A stretch of 24,215 bases of DNA, from NCBI GenBank assembly GCA_964442965.1, contig CAYUBE010000016.1, positions 1 to 24,215 of the forward strand, given 5' to 3'. Below the pieces are notes generated by a model that did not search any database, was not told the origin of the DNA, and saw only the letters and a list, made by a program, of their open reading frames with translations. The stretch comes from CAJAQL01 sp964442965 (GTDB taxonomy: Bacteria > Patescibacteriota > Minisyncoccia > UBA6257 > 2-01-FULL-56-20). The number at the start of each line of letters is the position of its first letter. Position 1 is the first letter of the stretch. Below, piece by piece: positions 11,883-19,394 of this stretch. The translations under genes and the position numbers were made by a program.

Positions 11883-12290
11883 ATGAAACGGAAACCAAGG
11901 GTTTACCTTGCGGGCCAATCGAATGAATACGAAAACAATTGGAAAGAGCGCTTTAAGAAGCTAACTGATTTTGATTTTTATGACTGGGAATTTGATTCCG
12001 ATCAAACATCGCCCGACACATTTTTCCCCGACGACCTGAATGGCATCAAATGCGCCGACATTATGATCGCGAACCCAGGCATCGCACCTTCAGAAGGGAC
12101 GTGGATAGAAATAGGATATTTTTATGGTCAACATGTTAAAAAAATCGGTGATCGATGCAATAAGCTTATTATCGTGTGGAGCGGGAAAAGAAAACCGAAA
12201 TGGTCCATCAATTTTGTAAAAAAGACAGGTATAGTCGTCAGCTCAGTTTCAGTAGCACTCAAAAAATTAAAAACAATAGATAAGAAATAA
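11883..12290 (+). CDS. nucleoside 2-deoxyribosyltransferase-fold protein
   Basis: This 135-residue protein matches the nucleoside 2-deoxyribosyltransferase superfamily. It starts with a beta-strand and loop VYLAGQSNEYENNWKERF, has an aspartate-containing segment IKCADIMIANPG (D59), and has the family signature SEGTWIEIGYFYG at 70-82. In that signature E76 takes the place of the nucleophilic glutamate of the GT-x-x-E-x-G motif. Family enzymes move or remove nucleobases from (deoxy)nucleosides; some related proteins sanitise or salvage nucleotides. The substrate cannot be read. The C-terminus is short and Lys-rich. No good ribosome-binding site is visible. The gene follows the tRNA region and precedes RNase J by 70 nt, with a repeat hairpin between. 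Confidence 0.75.
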   Translation: MKRKPRVYLAGQSNEYENNWKERFKKLTDFDFYDWEFDSDQTSPDTFFPDDLNGIKCADIMIANPGIAPSEGTWIEIGYFYGQHVKKIGDRCNKLIIVWSGKRKPKWSINFVKKTGIVVSSVSVALKKLKTIDKK

Positions 12291-12300
12291 AAAAATATGA

Positions 12301-12320
12301 ATTCCCGTTTTCGCGGGAAT
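12301..12320. repeat. short copy of the dispersed repeat (ATTCCCG/CGGGAAT hairpin)
   Basis: ATTCCCG and CGGGAAT flank TTTTCG. This is the classic core of the repeat family. It sits between the deoxyribosyltransferase-like gene and RNase J, without a T-run. Confidence 0.5.
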
Positions 12321-12348
12321 GGCAGAAAAATAAACAACGAAAGTAAAA

Positions 12349-12354
12349 TATAAA
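12349..12354 (+). promoter_or_regulatory. -10-like TATAAA before RNase J
   Basis: TATAAA lies 5 nt before the ATG at 12360, and no Shine-Dalgarno is present. This fits the leaderless geometry seen at other genes. No clear -35 is visible. Confidence 0.35.
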
Positions 12355-12359
12355 AAACT

Positions 12360-14468
12360 ATGTTCAAAAAAAATAACGACTCAACTAAATCCAACAACGA
12401 CCGGCCGCACATCAAACCTCCGGAGATCAGGCCTCGCCCGCCGAAGCTTATCAGCGAAAGCAGACCTCGCCCCGCAAAGCCCTTTCAAGGCGGCGCGGGA
12501 CCGCGTCCGCCAAGGCCCATGAATGAAGGCGGATCGCATGCCCAAAAATCATTTCGGGGCAGAGAGGGACAACACCCGGCAAGATCCGCTAGCGGAACGC
12601 CCAAACCAACGAGTGGTCAGCCGCGTCCGTTGCGCCATTTCTCGACCGAAGACCTGCAGCGCCAGAATTTTTCCGGTGGACAGCCGCGACATCCAGGGAA
12701 TGCCAGGAAATCAACGCCGCGCATGCCGCAAGGCGTCTCGGGCGGCCTCACGCATAGCAATTTCGGCCAAGCGAGTAAACCGTCCGCAGCGTCGCACGGC
12801 AGAAATGAAGACGCGGTCCGCCTCATCCCGCTCGGCGGCCTCGAAGAAATCGGGCGCAACTGTTCGTTCCTCGAATACAAAAATGAGATTGTGATCATTG
12901 ATATCGGTCTCCAATTCCCCGAAGAGGAAACGCCAGGCATCGATTATATCATCCCAAACATGTCCTATCTCGAGAAGAGAAAGGACAATATCCACGGGAT
13001 AATCCTGACGCACGGCCACTACGACCACATCGGCGGCCTGCCGCATGTTCTTGAGAAGCTCGGCAATCCCCCGATCTACGCGACCTCCATCACAAAAGCC
13101 ATCATCGAGAAGCGCCAGGAAGATTTTCCGAATGCGCCAAAAATGAACGTGCTCACCGTGAAGAGCGGCGACGAGATCAAGCTCTCAAACTATTTCACGG
13201 CGTACTTTTTCGGCGTGCCGCACACCATTCCGGAAACGACTGGCGTACTTTTGAAAACGCCGATCGGCAATGTCGTTCACTTCGCGGACTTCCGGATCGA
13301 ATACGACGATGCCGGCAATCCACAAGGACTCGACGAGTTTGCCGCCATTGGAAAGATGGGCGTCCATACGTTCATGGTAGACAGCACCGCCGCTGAAAAG
13401 CCCGGCCACTCGATCTCGGAAAAGACCGTCGAAAAAAATCTTGAGGAGATTTTCAAACAGGCAGAAGGGCGGGTCATCGTGGCAACCTTTGCATCGCTCC
13501 TTACCCGCATCGGCGAGATCATTAAGATCTGCGAACGGCTTGGCCGTAAGGTTGCGTTCTCCGGTTACTCAATGAAAACCAATGTCCAGATCGCGCAGGA
13601 CCTCGGCTTCATCAAGGCGAAGGAAGGAACCATTATTCCGATTGAAGAAGCGCACCGCATGAAGGACGACAAGCTGCTCATCCTTTCAACTGGCGCGCAG
13701 GGCGAATCGAATGCCAGCCTCATGAAAATCATAACCGGCGAACATCGCCACATCACGATCAAACCGGGCGATACGTTTGTGCTTTCCTCATCCGTCATTC
13801 CGGGCAATGAACGAAGCGTGCAGTCAGTAAAAGATAATCTCGCGCGGCAGGGTGCCATCGTCTATCATTCCGCACTCGTCGACATCCACTCGTCCGGTCA
13901 CGCACCAAAGGAAGACATCCGGCTCGTCATCGATCTTTTGAAACCGAAGTTTCTTATGCCGATCCACGGCTACTACTTCATGCGCGCTGCGAATGGCGTT
14001 ACGGCACGTGAGGCCGGCATCCCGAAAGAGAATGTGATCCTCATGGATAACGGCCAGGTAGCCGAGCTCACGAAAAGCGATTTCAAGATCACCGACGAAA
14101 CCGTACCGGCGTTCTATATTATGGTCGATGGCTTGGGCGTAGGTGACGTCGAGGAAATCGTCCTCCGCGACCGACGTGCCCTGGCGCAGGAGGGCATGCT
14201 CGTTATCATCGCGACCTTTGACCGCGATAAGGGAAAGCTTCTCAAAAATCCCGATATCATCTCGCGTGGCTTCATTTATCTCAAAGAAAATCAGGACATC
14301 GTCGAGGAGGTTCGCAAGCGCGTGCGGAGCATCACCCAACGTTTGCCAAATTATCGCGACATTGAAGCGGATTACCTGAGAACCCTGATCCGTGATCAGG
14401 TGGGCCAGTTCATCTACAACAAAACCCGCAGGCGCCCCATGATTCTTCCGGTGATTATTGAAATTTGA
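12360..14468 (+). CDS. rnj: ribonuclease J with disordered N-terminal extension
   Basis: The 702-residue protein has two parts. Residues 1 to about 152 are low-complexity, rich in Pro, Arg, Gly, Ser and Gln (RPRPPKL, GPRPPRP), and probably disordered and RNA-binding. The RNase J core then begins at RLIPLGGLEEIGRNCSF. It shows HGHYDHIGG (218-226, metal ligands), the beta-CASP region (VATFASLLTRIGEI, AFSGYSM), SSGHAPKEDI and PIHGYYFMR late in the core, and the C-terminal domain ending RDQVGQFIYNKTRRRPMILPVI. RNase J is a 5'-3' exonuclease and endonuclease of mRNA decay and rRNA maturation. In most bacterial members the motif reads HGHEDH; Tyr replaces the non-ligand Glu here, so metal binding should be kept. 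The core has normal length. Confidence 0.95.
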   Translation: MFKKNNDSTKSNNDRPHIKPPEIRPRPPKLISESRPRPAKPFQGGAGPRPPRPMNEGGSHAQKSFRGREGQHPARSASGTPKPTSGQPRPLRHFSTEDLQRQNFSGGQPRHPGNARKSTPRMPQGVSGGLTHSNFGQASKPSAASHGRNEDAVRLIPLGGLEEIGRNCSFLEYKNEIVIIDIGLQFPEEETPGIDYIIPNMSYLEKRKDNIHGIILTHGHYDHIGGLPHVLEKLGNPPIYATSITKAIIEKRQEDFPNAPKMNVLTVKSGDEIKLSNYFTAYFFGVPHTIPETTGVLLKTPIGNVVHFADFRIEYDDAGNPQGLDEFAAIGKMGVHTFMVDSTAAEKPGHSISEKTVEKNLEEIFKQAEGRVIVATFASLLTRIGEIIKICERLGRKVAFSGYSMKTNVQIAQDLGFIKAKEGTIIPIEEAHRMKDDKLLILSTGAQGESNASLMKIITGEHRHITIKPGDTFVLSSSVIPGNERSVQSVKDNLARQGAIVYHSALVDIHSSGHAPKEDIRLVIDLLKPKFLMPIHGYYFMRAANGVTAREAGIPKENVILMDNGQVAELTKSDFKITDETVPAFYIMVDGLGVGDVEEIVLRDRRALAQEGMLVIIATFDRDKGKLLKNPDIISRGFIYLKENQDIVEEVRKRVRSITQRLPNYRDIEADYLRTLIRDQVGQFIYNKTRRRPMILPVIIEI

Positions 14469-14579
14469 TCTTCTGCTACCCAAGCGAAAATCGGAGATCC
14501 CTGCGTTCAGAAAACAAAGACATCGCAAATTGAAAAGCCTGCGATTAGAACCCATCTCAAAAATAGTTCATCTGGCTCA

Positions 14580-14617
14580 CGCGTTGTAATTCCAGTACCG
14601 CAACGCGCTAGTTTTAT
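14580..14617 (+). terminator. possible terminator after RNase J
   Basis: CGCGTTG pairs with CAACGCG across a 14-base loop, followed by CTAGTTTTATTAT. The T-run is interrupted, so the assignment is moderate. It lies about 110 nt after the RNase J stop. The rest of the 14469-14689 gap holds no visible gene. Confidence 0.4.
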
Positions 14618-14689
14618 TATCGAGAGACCAAGAGACCTCGGTTAGGCTTTTAAGCTATACTATGAATTATAGAAAAAAGTCTAAAAAGT

Positions 14690-15484
14690 ATGAGGAAAGA
14701 CCTTTTTGAAAGTACAGCTTATTATTACGCTCGCTACCGGCCCGGTTATCCGAAGCGATTTTTCAAGTATGTCGTTCAGGAATTCAAATTGGATAAAGGT
14801 GGTCGTATGCTCGATCTCGGTTGTGGCACAGGACAGCTTTCTGTGCCGCTTGCGCCCTATTTCAAAGAAGTGATCGCCATGGATCCTGATGCGGCGATGC
14901 TGAAAGAGGGAAAGCAAATCGCGCAAAAAGCCGGAGTTAGAAATATCAAATGGGTAAAAGGAAGCTCTGAGGATCTGAAAATAAGTATGGGCAAATTTCA
15001 ACTCGTTGTAATGGGACGTTCGTTCCATTGGATGAACCAGAAAAAAACACTCGCCATGCTTTATAAAATACTGGAACCTGGAGGAGGTGTCGTGATCGTT
15101 TCTGAGCGGCGGAAAGACACCACTTGGACGCCAAAAAGCAGGTGGCGATACGCGGCACTGGGCGTCATTAAAAAGTATCTCGGCGAACATCGTCGCGCGG
15201 GGAAAGGATATTTCAAAGTATCGGAGAAACACTTTGAAGATTTCATTCACGAGTCGCCTTTTAAGACATTCAGGGTTTACAAGCAAAGGATAAGGAATGT
15301 ATGGGACCTCAAAGGAATTATTGGATATTTCTATTCGATGTCGTTCAGTTCCAAAGCACTACTTGGGAAACATGCGCCTGCATTCGAGAAGGATCTCAAA
15401 GCTGCATTTCGCAAGGCGATCCCCTCGGAAAAATTTTCGGAAAATACCGATCTCGAGGCTTTGATTGCAAAAAAGCAACTTTGA
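14690..15484 (+). CDS. class I SAM-dependent methyltransferase
   Basis: The 264-residue protein has a Rossmann methyltransferase domain. It opens with FESTAYYYARYRPGYPKRFF, the usual entry of the Methyltransf_11/25 group. Motif I is DLGCGTGQLSVPLAPYF (near residue 43). The acidic end of beta-2 is VIAMDPDAAML, and motif IV is FQLVVMGRSFHWMNQ, where a hydrophobic-F-H-W pattern is typical of this group. LEPGGGVVIVSE follows. The substrate is unknown; the C-terminal half (KQRIRNVWDLKGIIGYFYSM) is family-specific. No Shine-Dalgarno is visible; TATACT lies 28 nt upstream. It is convergent with the methyltransferase fragment and IleRS on the other strand. Confidence 0.85.
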   Translation: MRKDLFESTAYYYARYRPGYPKRFFKYVVQEFKLDKGGRMLDLGCGTGQLSVPLAPYFKEVIAMDPDAAMLKEGKQIAQKAGVRNIKWVKGSSEDLKISMGKFQLVVMGRSFHWMNQKKTLAMLYKILEPGGGVVIVSERRKDTTWTPKSRWRYAALGVIKKYLGEHRRAGKGYFKVSEKHFEDFIHESPFKTFRVYKQRIRNVWDLKGIIGYFYSMSFSSKALLGKHAPAFEKDLKAAFRKAIPSEKFSENTDLEALIAKKQL

Positions 15485-15489
15485 GTAAA

Positions 15490-15660
15490 TCAGTATCTGT
15501 TTTCCCAATCAGGTTTATAAATGGCGTACGACCGAGACGCCTCAATGCCGTGCGCCAGTTTTTTGAGATACCGAAACAATGCTGGCGGATAACCTTTCCG
15601 CGCCATGTCATAATCCCTACTCAAGACATCAAAGTTGTTCCGTTGAAGATGAGTGCTCAC
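15490..15660 (-). pseudogene. possible truncated methyltransferase N-terminus
   Basis: On the minus strand, directly after the IleRS stop, a GTG-started frame of 56 codons reads NNFDVLSRDYDMARKGYPPALFRYLKKL. That strongly resembles the first alpha-helical segment of SAM-dependent methyltransferases (FD-x-x-A-x-DYD-x-AR-x-GYP). The frame then stops at TGA before any motif I could appear, and no continuation is visible in the other frames. It is not a recent copy of the neighbouring methyltransferase, whose N-terminus differs. It is most likely a decayed gene fragment, or a small expressed domain cotranscribed with IleRS. Confidence 0.4.
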
Positions 15661-15670
15661 AAAAAATTTT

Positions 15671-18600
15671 TTATATTTTCCTTATACCGATCCAAATTTC
15701 CTTGCCTTCCCACTTGCCAAGTTCCTCAGCATCGAATTTCTCCGAGCGGGAATAGAAAATGCTTTTTGCGCCGATATCGGCCAAGAATATTTTTTCTTCC
15801 GCACGAATCGCATCCACGGCTTCTTCTGGCGCAACAAGGAAAACGGAGATCCGGTCTTTTGGTCGAAGCCCCGCTTTCTGCCGAAACTCCTGTGTCATAC
15901 GGGACACATCGCGCCGGATGCCTTCCGCACGCAAGGCAGGCGTGATCGCCGCATCCAGGAGAACGCCGTTCCCGGCTTTTTTATTGAACAGGATCTTCTT
16001 TACATTTACTTCGTCGGCTAAAATCTGCCCGAGGTCCTCGGCAAGCTTGACGCCGATCGTCATTGACGCCAATGGTTGGCGAACTTTTATTCCCGCTTCC
16101 GCGCGCTTCGCGAGGCCAAGCGCCGAGAGCTCGCGCACCGACGCCATTCCTGCAATCAACTTCTTGTCGATCGTTTTTTGGTCGACCCTTGGCCATTCGT
16201 CCAAATGTACTGATTCCCTATTCCCGCCAAGCGAACCATACAGCGCCTCCGAAAAGAATGGCGTGAACGGCGCCATCATCTTCACCAGGGAGAACAGCGC
16301 GACCCTAAGCGTTGCGGATGCCGCCTCATGATCCTTTTTGCTTTCCGGCCGTTGAAGCCTGCGCCGCGAGCGGCGAATATACCAACGAGAAAGATCGTCA
16401 ATAAACGCCTCTATCTCGAGTGCAGCTTCGCGAACCTCGTAATGATCCAACTTTTTAGCGACAGCGGCCGTAAGTTCATTGAGCCGCGCGAGGATCCAAC
16501 GGTCGAGGACGTTGGGCGATCGGCGATTAGCGGTTAGCCGATCTTTTTTCGCATACGTCTTCCAAAAAACAAATGAATTATAAACGATGAGGTGTACCTT
16601 GCGCAGAACCTTGCCAACCTCTGCTTCGTCGAAATTTTTTGGTTCGCCGGGCGGCGTCGCAGTATAAAAATACCAACGCACCGCATCTACGCCATAGGCA
16701 TCCATCACCATCCACGGGTCGACGACATTGCCTTTCGATTTCGACATCTTCTGTCCGTGCTTATCGTTAATATGCCCGAGACAGATCACGTTTTTATAGG
16801 GCGCCCCATAGCCCAAAAGCGTCGCAATGGCGAGCAATGTATAAAACCATCCACGCGTCTGGTCGACTGCCTCTGAAATATAATCGGCAGGATATGCCGC
16901 CGGATGTTTCTGATCGCCGATCATGGATCGCCTATTGCCTTCAAACGGCCAATGTCCCTGAGCGAAGGGCATCGCGCCGGAATCGTACCAGACATCGGCA
17001 ACCTCGGGCACCCGACGCATCACCGCTCCGCATTTTTTACACGGTATCGTAATGCGATCAATATACGGTTTATGGAGATCAATCTCTCCGCTAACATTCC
17101 GTGATACGTTCCGAACGTCAAGCCTGCGGATCCCGGCGAACTCGAGAAAATCTTCCCCGAGTTTTTCTTTTTCCGCAATCGCGCGCTTCTCGCTCCATCC
17201 TTCACTGGACGCAAACAGCATCCAGGCTGGATATTCATGCGTCACAATCAAGATATTTTTGCCTTGATATTTCTTTTCGTATTCCGCCAGAAAGTCCCAG
17301 ACTCGCGTACGGACGTCGCGGAGCGATTCCCCGCCCTCCGGTCGCGTCTCAAAGCGCGATTTATAAGTCGGGAAATCCTTACCATATTTTCCGTCACGAT
17401 AACCTGCGAGCGTCGGTCCCAGATGAATTTCCTCGAGACGCTTGTCGAGGAGTACTTTTTCTCCGGCAAAAACCGACGCATCAATCTCTTCTGTTTCGTG
17501 CGTTCGCGTTACATCAGATGCTACGATCATATCAAGCTTCATCTTTTTTTTCGCAAGCGCATGCTTGAACTTCGTGATCGAAGCCAGTACCTGTTTTTTA
17601 CCGCGCGGCGTGAGGTGCAGATATTTCCGCTCGCCCGAATCGATGATGTTAAAGAGGTTGCTTTCCGCTTCACCATGACGCATCACCCAATAATTATTTC
17701 TCGATCCACCCGCGAGATCGCTTAATGTCTCTATGCTATCCACGACGGCCGTATGGCCGCAGTCGCGGCATTCCCAGATCGGCAGCGGCGTTCCCCAGTA
17801 GCGTTCACGGGAAAAATTCCAATCCTTTGCTTCCTTCAACCACTCGCCGAAACGGCCGCCCTTGATATGTCCCGGAATCCAGTTAATAGTTTTATTTGAA
17901 GCAATAAGCTGTTTGCGAAGCTTTGACATTGCCACGAACCAAGAGGTTCTGGCGTAATAAAGAATAGGCGTGCCGCACCGCCAGCAGTGCGGATATTCAT
18001 GTTTATATTCCTCCGTGCGGAGAAAATTTCCGTTTTGCTTCAGGTGCTCGAATATTTTTTCCTCGGTTCCTTTGGATTTCACATACAATCCCTCGAAACC
18101 CGGCACATCCTTCGTAAATTTCCCGTCTTCGCTCACGGTGTGATGTTCCGGCAAGCCGATCTTTTTGCCGAGTGCATAGTCATCTTCGCCGTACATCACG
18201 GCCGTATGCACCACACCCGTGCCGTCGGTCGTCGTCACGAAATCCGCCTGATAAATTTGGTAGGACTTTTCCTTCTGAAGCGGTTTTACGTCGAAAAGCG
18301 GTTCGTATTTGAGACCCAACAGGTCTTTCCCGCTTATATCGTGATGAACAATTTCGACGTCCTGGTCTTTAAAAACAGTTTTAACAAGATCGCTTGCGAC
18401 AATATAGAGCTCTCGAGTGCCCCCTGCCCGCAACGCGGTATAAGAAATTTTTTCACCCATAGCAAGGGCGACATTTCCCGGCAAGGTCCATGGTGTTGTC
18501 GTCCATGATAAAACATAAGCTGCATCCTTGGTGACGTGCGTACCGAACTGCTGGCCGGGCTTCAAATGAAATTTAACGTATACTGAATTATCTGTGACCT

Positions 18601-19276
18601 CTTTATATCCTTGTGCGAGCTCATGCGATGAAAGTGCCGTGCCGCAGCGCGGACACCATGGCACCACGCGATGGCCTTTATATAAAAATTTTTTACGCCA
18701 AAACTGCGCGATGATCCACCACAGCGTTTCCATATACTCCGGTTCGTAGGTAATGTAGGGATTTTTAAGATCAAGCCAAAACCCCATTCGCTTCGTCATG
18801 CGTTCCCATTCGTCCTTGAACTCCCAAACCGATTCGCGGCATTTCTTATTGAACTCCGCGACGCCGTACTGTTCGATCTCCTTTTTCGATTTCAGCCCGA
18901 GCTGTTTCTCGACCTGGATCTCGACCGGCAAACCATGCGTATCCCATCCACCCTTGCGCGGGACGTAAAACCCCTGCATCGTCTTGTAGCGCGGAATAAT
19001 ATCTTTGAACGCCCGGCTTAAAATATGATGAACGCCCGGTCGTCCGTTCGCCGTCGGCGGGCCTTCATAAAAAATAAATTCCTTCGCTTTCGTGTTTTTA
19101 TTTTTGGGCGCGTTCTTCGCAACCGACTTTTCAAAAATCCCATGATTGTTCCAAAACGCCAAAACCTTTTCTTCTGACCTCGGCAAACTGAAATCGTCTT
19201 CCAAAAAAACAGGGCGAAAAAATGTGGATTTTTGATGTTTCGCCGATTTCGATTTTTTTGGAGATTTTTGAGCCAT
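15671..19276 (-). CDS. ileS: isoleucyl-tRNA synthetase with an inserted histidine-phosphatase domain
   Basis: The 1201-residue protein charges tRNA-Ile and edits mischarged valine. Core motifs are EGPPTANGRPGVHH (71-84, the HIGH region), GGWDTHGLPVE (109-119), CPRCG (208-212), the editing-domain signature SWTTTPWTLPGN (257-268), ERYWGTPLPIW (491-501), PYIDRITIPCKKCG (737-750), DVWYDSGAMPFAQ (761-773), DQTRGWFYTLL (805-815), and KMSKS (843-847). An anticodon-binding domain follows to the C-terminus. Between VVDSIETLSDLAGG and EIDLHKPYID, where family members continue directly, about 200 residues form a phosphoglycerate-mutase-like domain. Without it the length is about 1000, normal for the type II form. 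The start has TTGAAA, 17 bp, TATCGT and only 8 nt to the ATG. The gene diverges from argS. Confidence 0.95.
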   Translation of the reverse strand: MAQKSPKKSKSAKHQKSTFFRPVFLEDDFSLPRSEEKVLAFWNNHGIFEKSVAKNAPKNKNTKAKEFIFYEGPPTANGRPGVHHILSRAFKDIIPRYKTMQGFYVPRKGGWDTHGLPVEIQVEKQLGLKSKKEIEQYGVAEFNKKCRESVWEFKDEWERMTKRMGFWLDLKNPYITYEPEYMETLWWIIAQFWRKKFLYKGHRVVPWCPRCGTALSSHELAQGYKEVTDNSVYVKFHLKPGQQFGTHVTKDAAYVLSWTTTPWTLPGNVALAMGEKISYTALRAGGTRELYIVASDLVKTVFKDQDVEIVHHDISGKDLLGLKYEPLFDVKPLQKEKSYQIYQADFVTTTDGTGVVHTAVMYGEDDYALGKKIGLPEHHTVSEDGKFTKDVPGFEGLYVKSKGTEEKIFEHLKQNGNFLRTEEYKHEYPHCWRCGTPILYYARTSWFVAMSKLRKQLIASNKTINWIPGHIKGGRFGEWLKEAKDWNFSRERYWGTPLPIWECRDCGHTAVVDSIETLSDLAGGSRNNYWVMRHGEAESNLFNIIDSGERKYLHLTPRGKKQVLASITKFKHALAKKKMKLDMIVASDVTRTHETEEIDASVFAGEKVLLDKRLEEIHLGPTLAGYRDGKYGKDFPTYKSRFETRPEGGESLRDVRTRVWDFLAEYEKKYQGKNILIVTHEYPAWMLFASSEGWSEKRAIAEKEKLGEDFLEFAGIRRLDVRNVSRNVSGEIDLHKPYIDRITIPCKKCGAVMRRVPEVADVWYDSGAMPFAQGHWPFEGNRRSMIGDQKHPAAYPADYISEAVDQTRGWFYTLLAIATLLGYGAPYKNVICLGHINDKHGQKMSKSKGNVVDPWMVMDAYGVDAVRWYFYTATPPGEPKNFDEAEVGKVLRKVHLIVYNSFVFWKTYAKKDRLTANRRSPNVLDRWILARLNELTAAVAKKLDHYEVREAALEIEAFIDDLSRWYIRRSRRRLQRPESKKDHEAASATLRVALFSLVKMMAPFTPFFSEALYGSLGGNRESVHLDEWPRVDQKTIDKKLIAGMASVRELSALGLAKRAEAGIKVRQPLASMTIGVKLAEDLGQILADEVNVKKILFNKKAGNGVLLDAAITPALRAEGIRRDVSRMTQEFRQKAGLRPKDRISVFLVAPEEAVDAIRAEEKIFLADIGAKSIFYSRSEKFDAEELGKWEGKEIWIGIRKI
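17087..17695 (-). other. histidine phosphatase (phosphoglycerate mutase-like) domain inserted in IleRS
   Basis: This covers residues of about 528-730 of IleRS. YWVMRHGEAESN supplies the RHG motif (R533, H534, G535, with H534 the expected phospho-acceptor). ASDVTRTHETEEI supplies the second arginine (R591), RLEEIHLG an acidic pair (E615/E616), PEGGESLRDVRTRV the conserved GGES helix, and ILIVTHEYP the final histidine (H680). All expected catalytic positions are therefore present. In the histidine phosphatase superfamily such domains remove phosphate from small molecules, nucleotides or proteins, or act as mutases. The flanking IleRS sequence resumes without loss on either side. Confidence 0.9.
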
Positions 19277-19284
19277 ATCCCACC

Positions 19285-19313
19285 ACGATAGCAGAAAATC
19301 AGCGATTTTTCAA
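19285..19313 (-). promoter_or_regulatory. promoter of ileS
   Basis: On the minus strand, TTGAAA (19308-19313), a 17-bp spacer and TATCGT (19285-19290), then 8 nt (GGTGGGAT) to the ATG. The leader would be absent or a couple of bases long, so no T-box or other riboswitch can precede ileS if this promoter is the one used. Confidence 0.45.
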
Positions 19314-19382
19314 AAAAATATCGAGGTCGTATCTCTGCAATATTTTCACGGCGGGAATATCGCAGAAAATCTCGGAATGCGT

Positions 19383-19388
19383 TAAACT
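19383..19388 (+). promoter_or_regulatory. -10-like TAAACT before argS
   Basis: TAAACT (four of six matches to TATAAT) lies exactly 6 nt before the ATG at 19395, the same geometry as the better leaderless promoters. There is no good -35. It helps choose ATG 19395 over the GTG at 19389. Confidence 0.35.
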
Positions 19389-19394
19389 GTGCCT

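Noticed and set aside
13824..14555. 243-codon leftward frame opposite the RNase J 3' end.
   Set aside because: It is antisense to a well-conserved coding region, rich in Arg/Asp/Ile as shadow frames are, and resembles no family.
17237..17725. Rightward frames opposite ileS, including 162- and 155-codon ones.
   Set aside because: They lie fully antisense to the conserved ileS and its phosphatase insert, with no ribosome-binding site and no protein signature.
15671..19276. Possible assembly chimera joining a phosphatase gene to ileS.
   Set aside because: The reading frame is unbroken across both junctions and all IleRS motifs continue on each side, which a chimera would not give.
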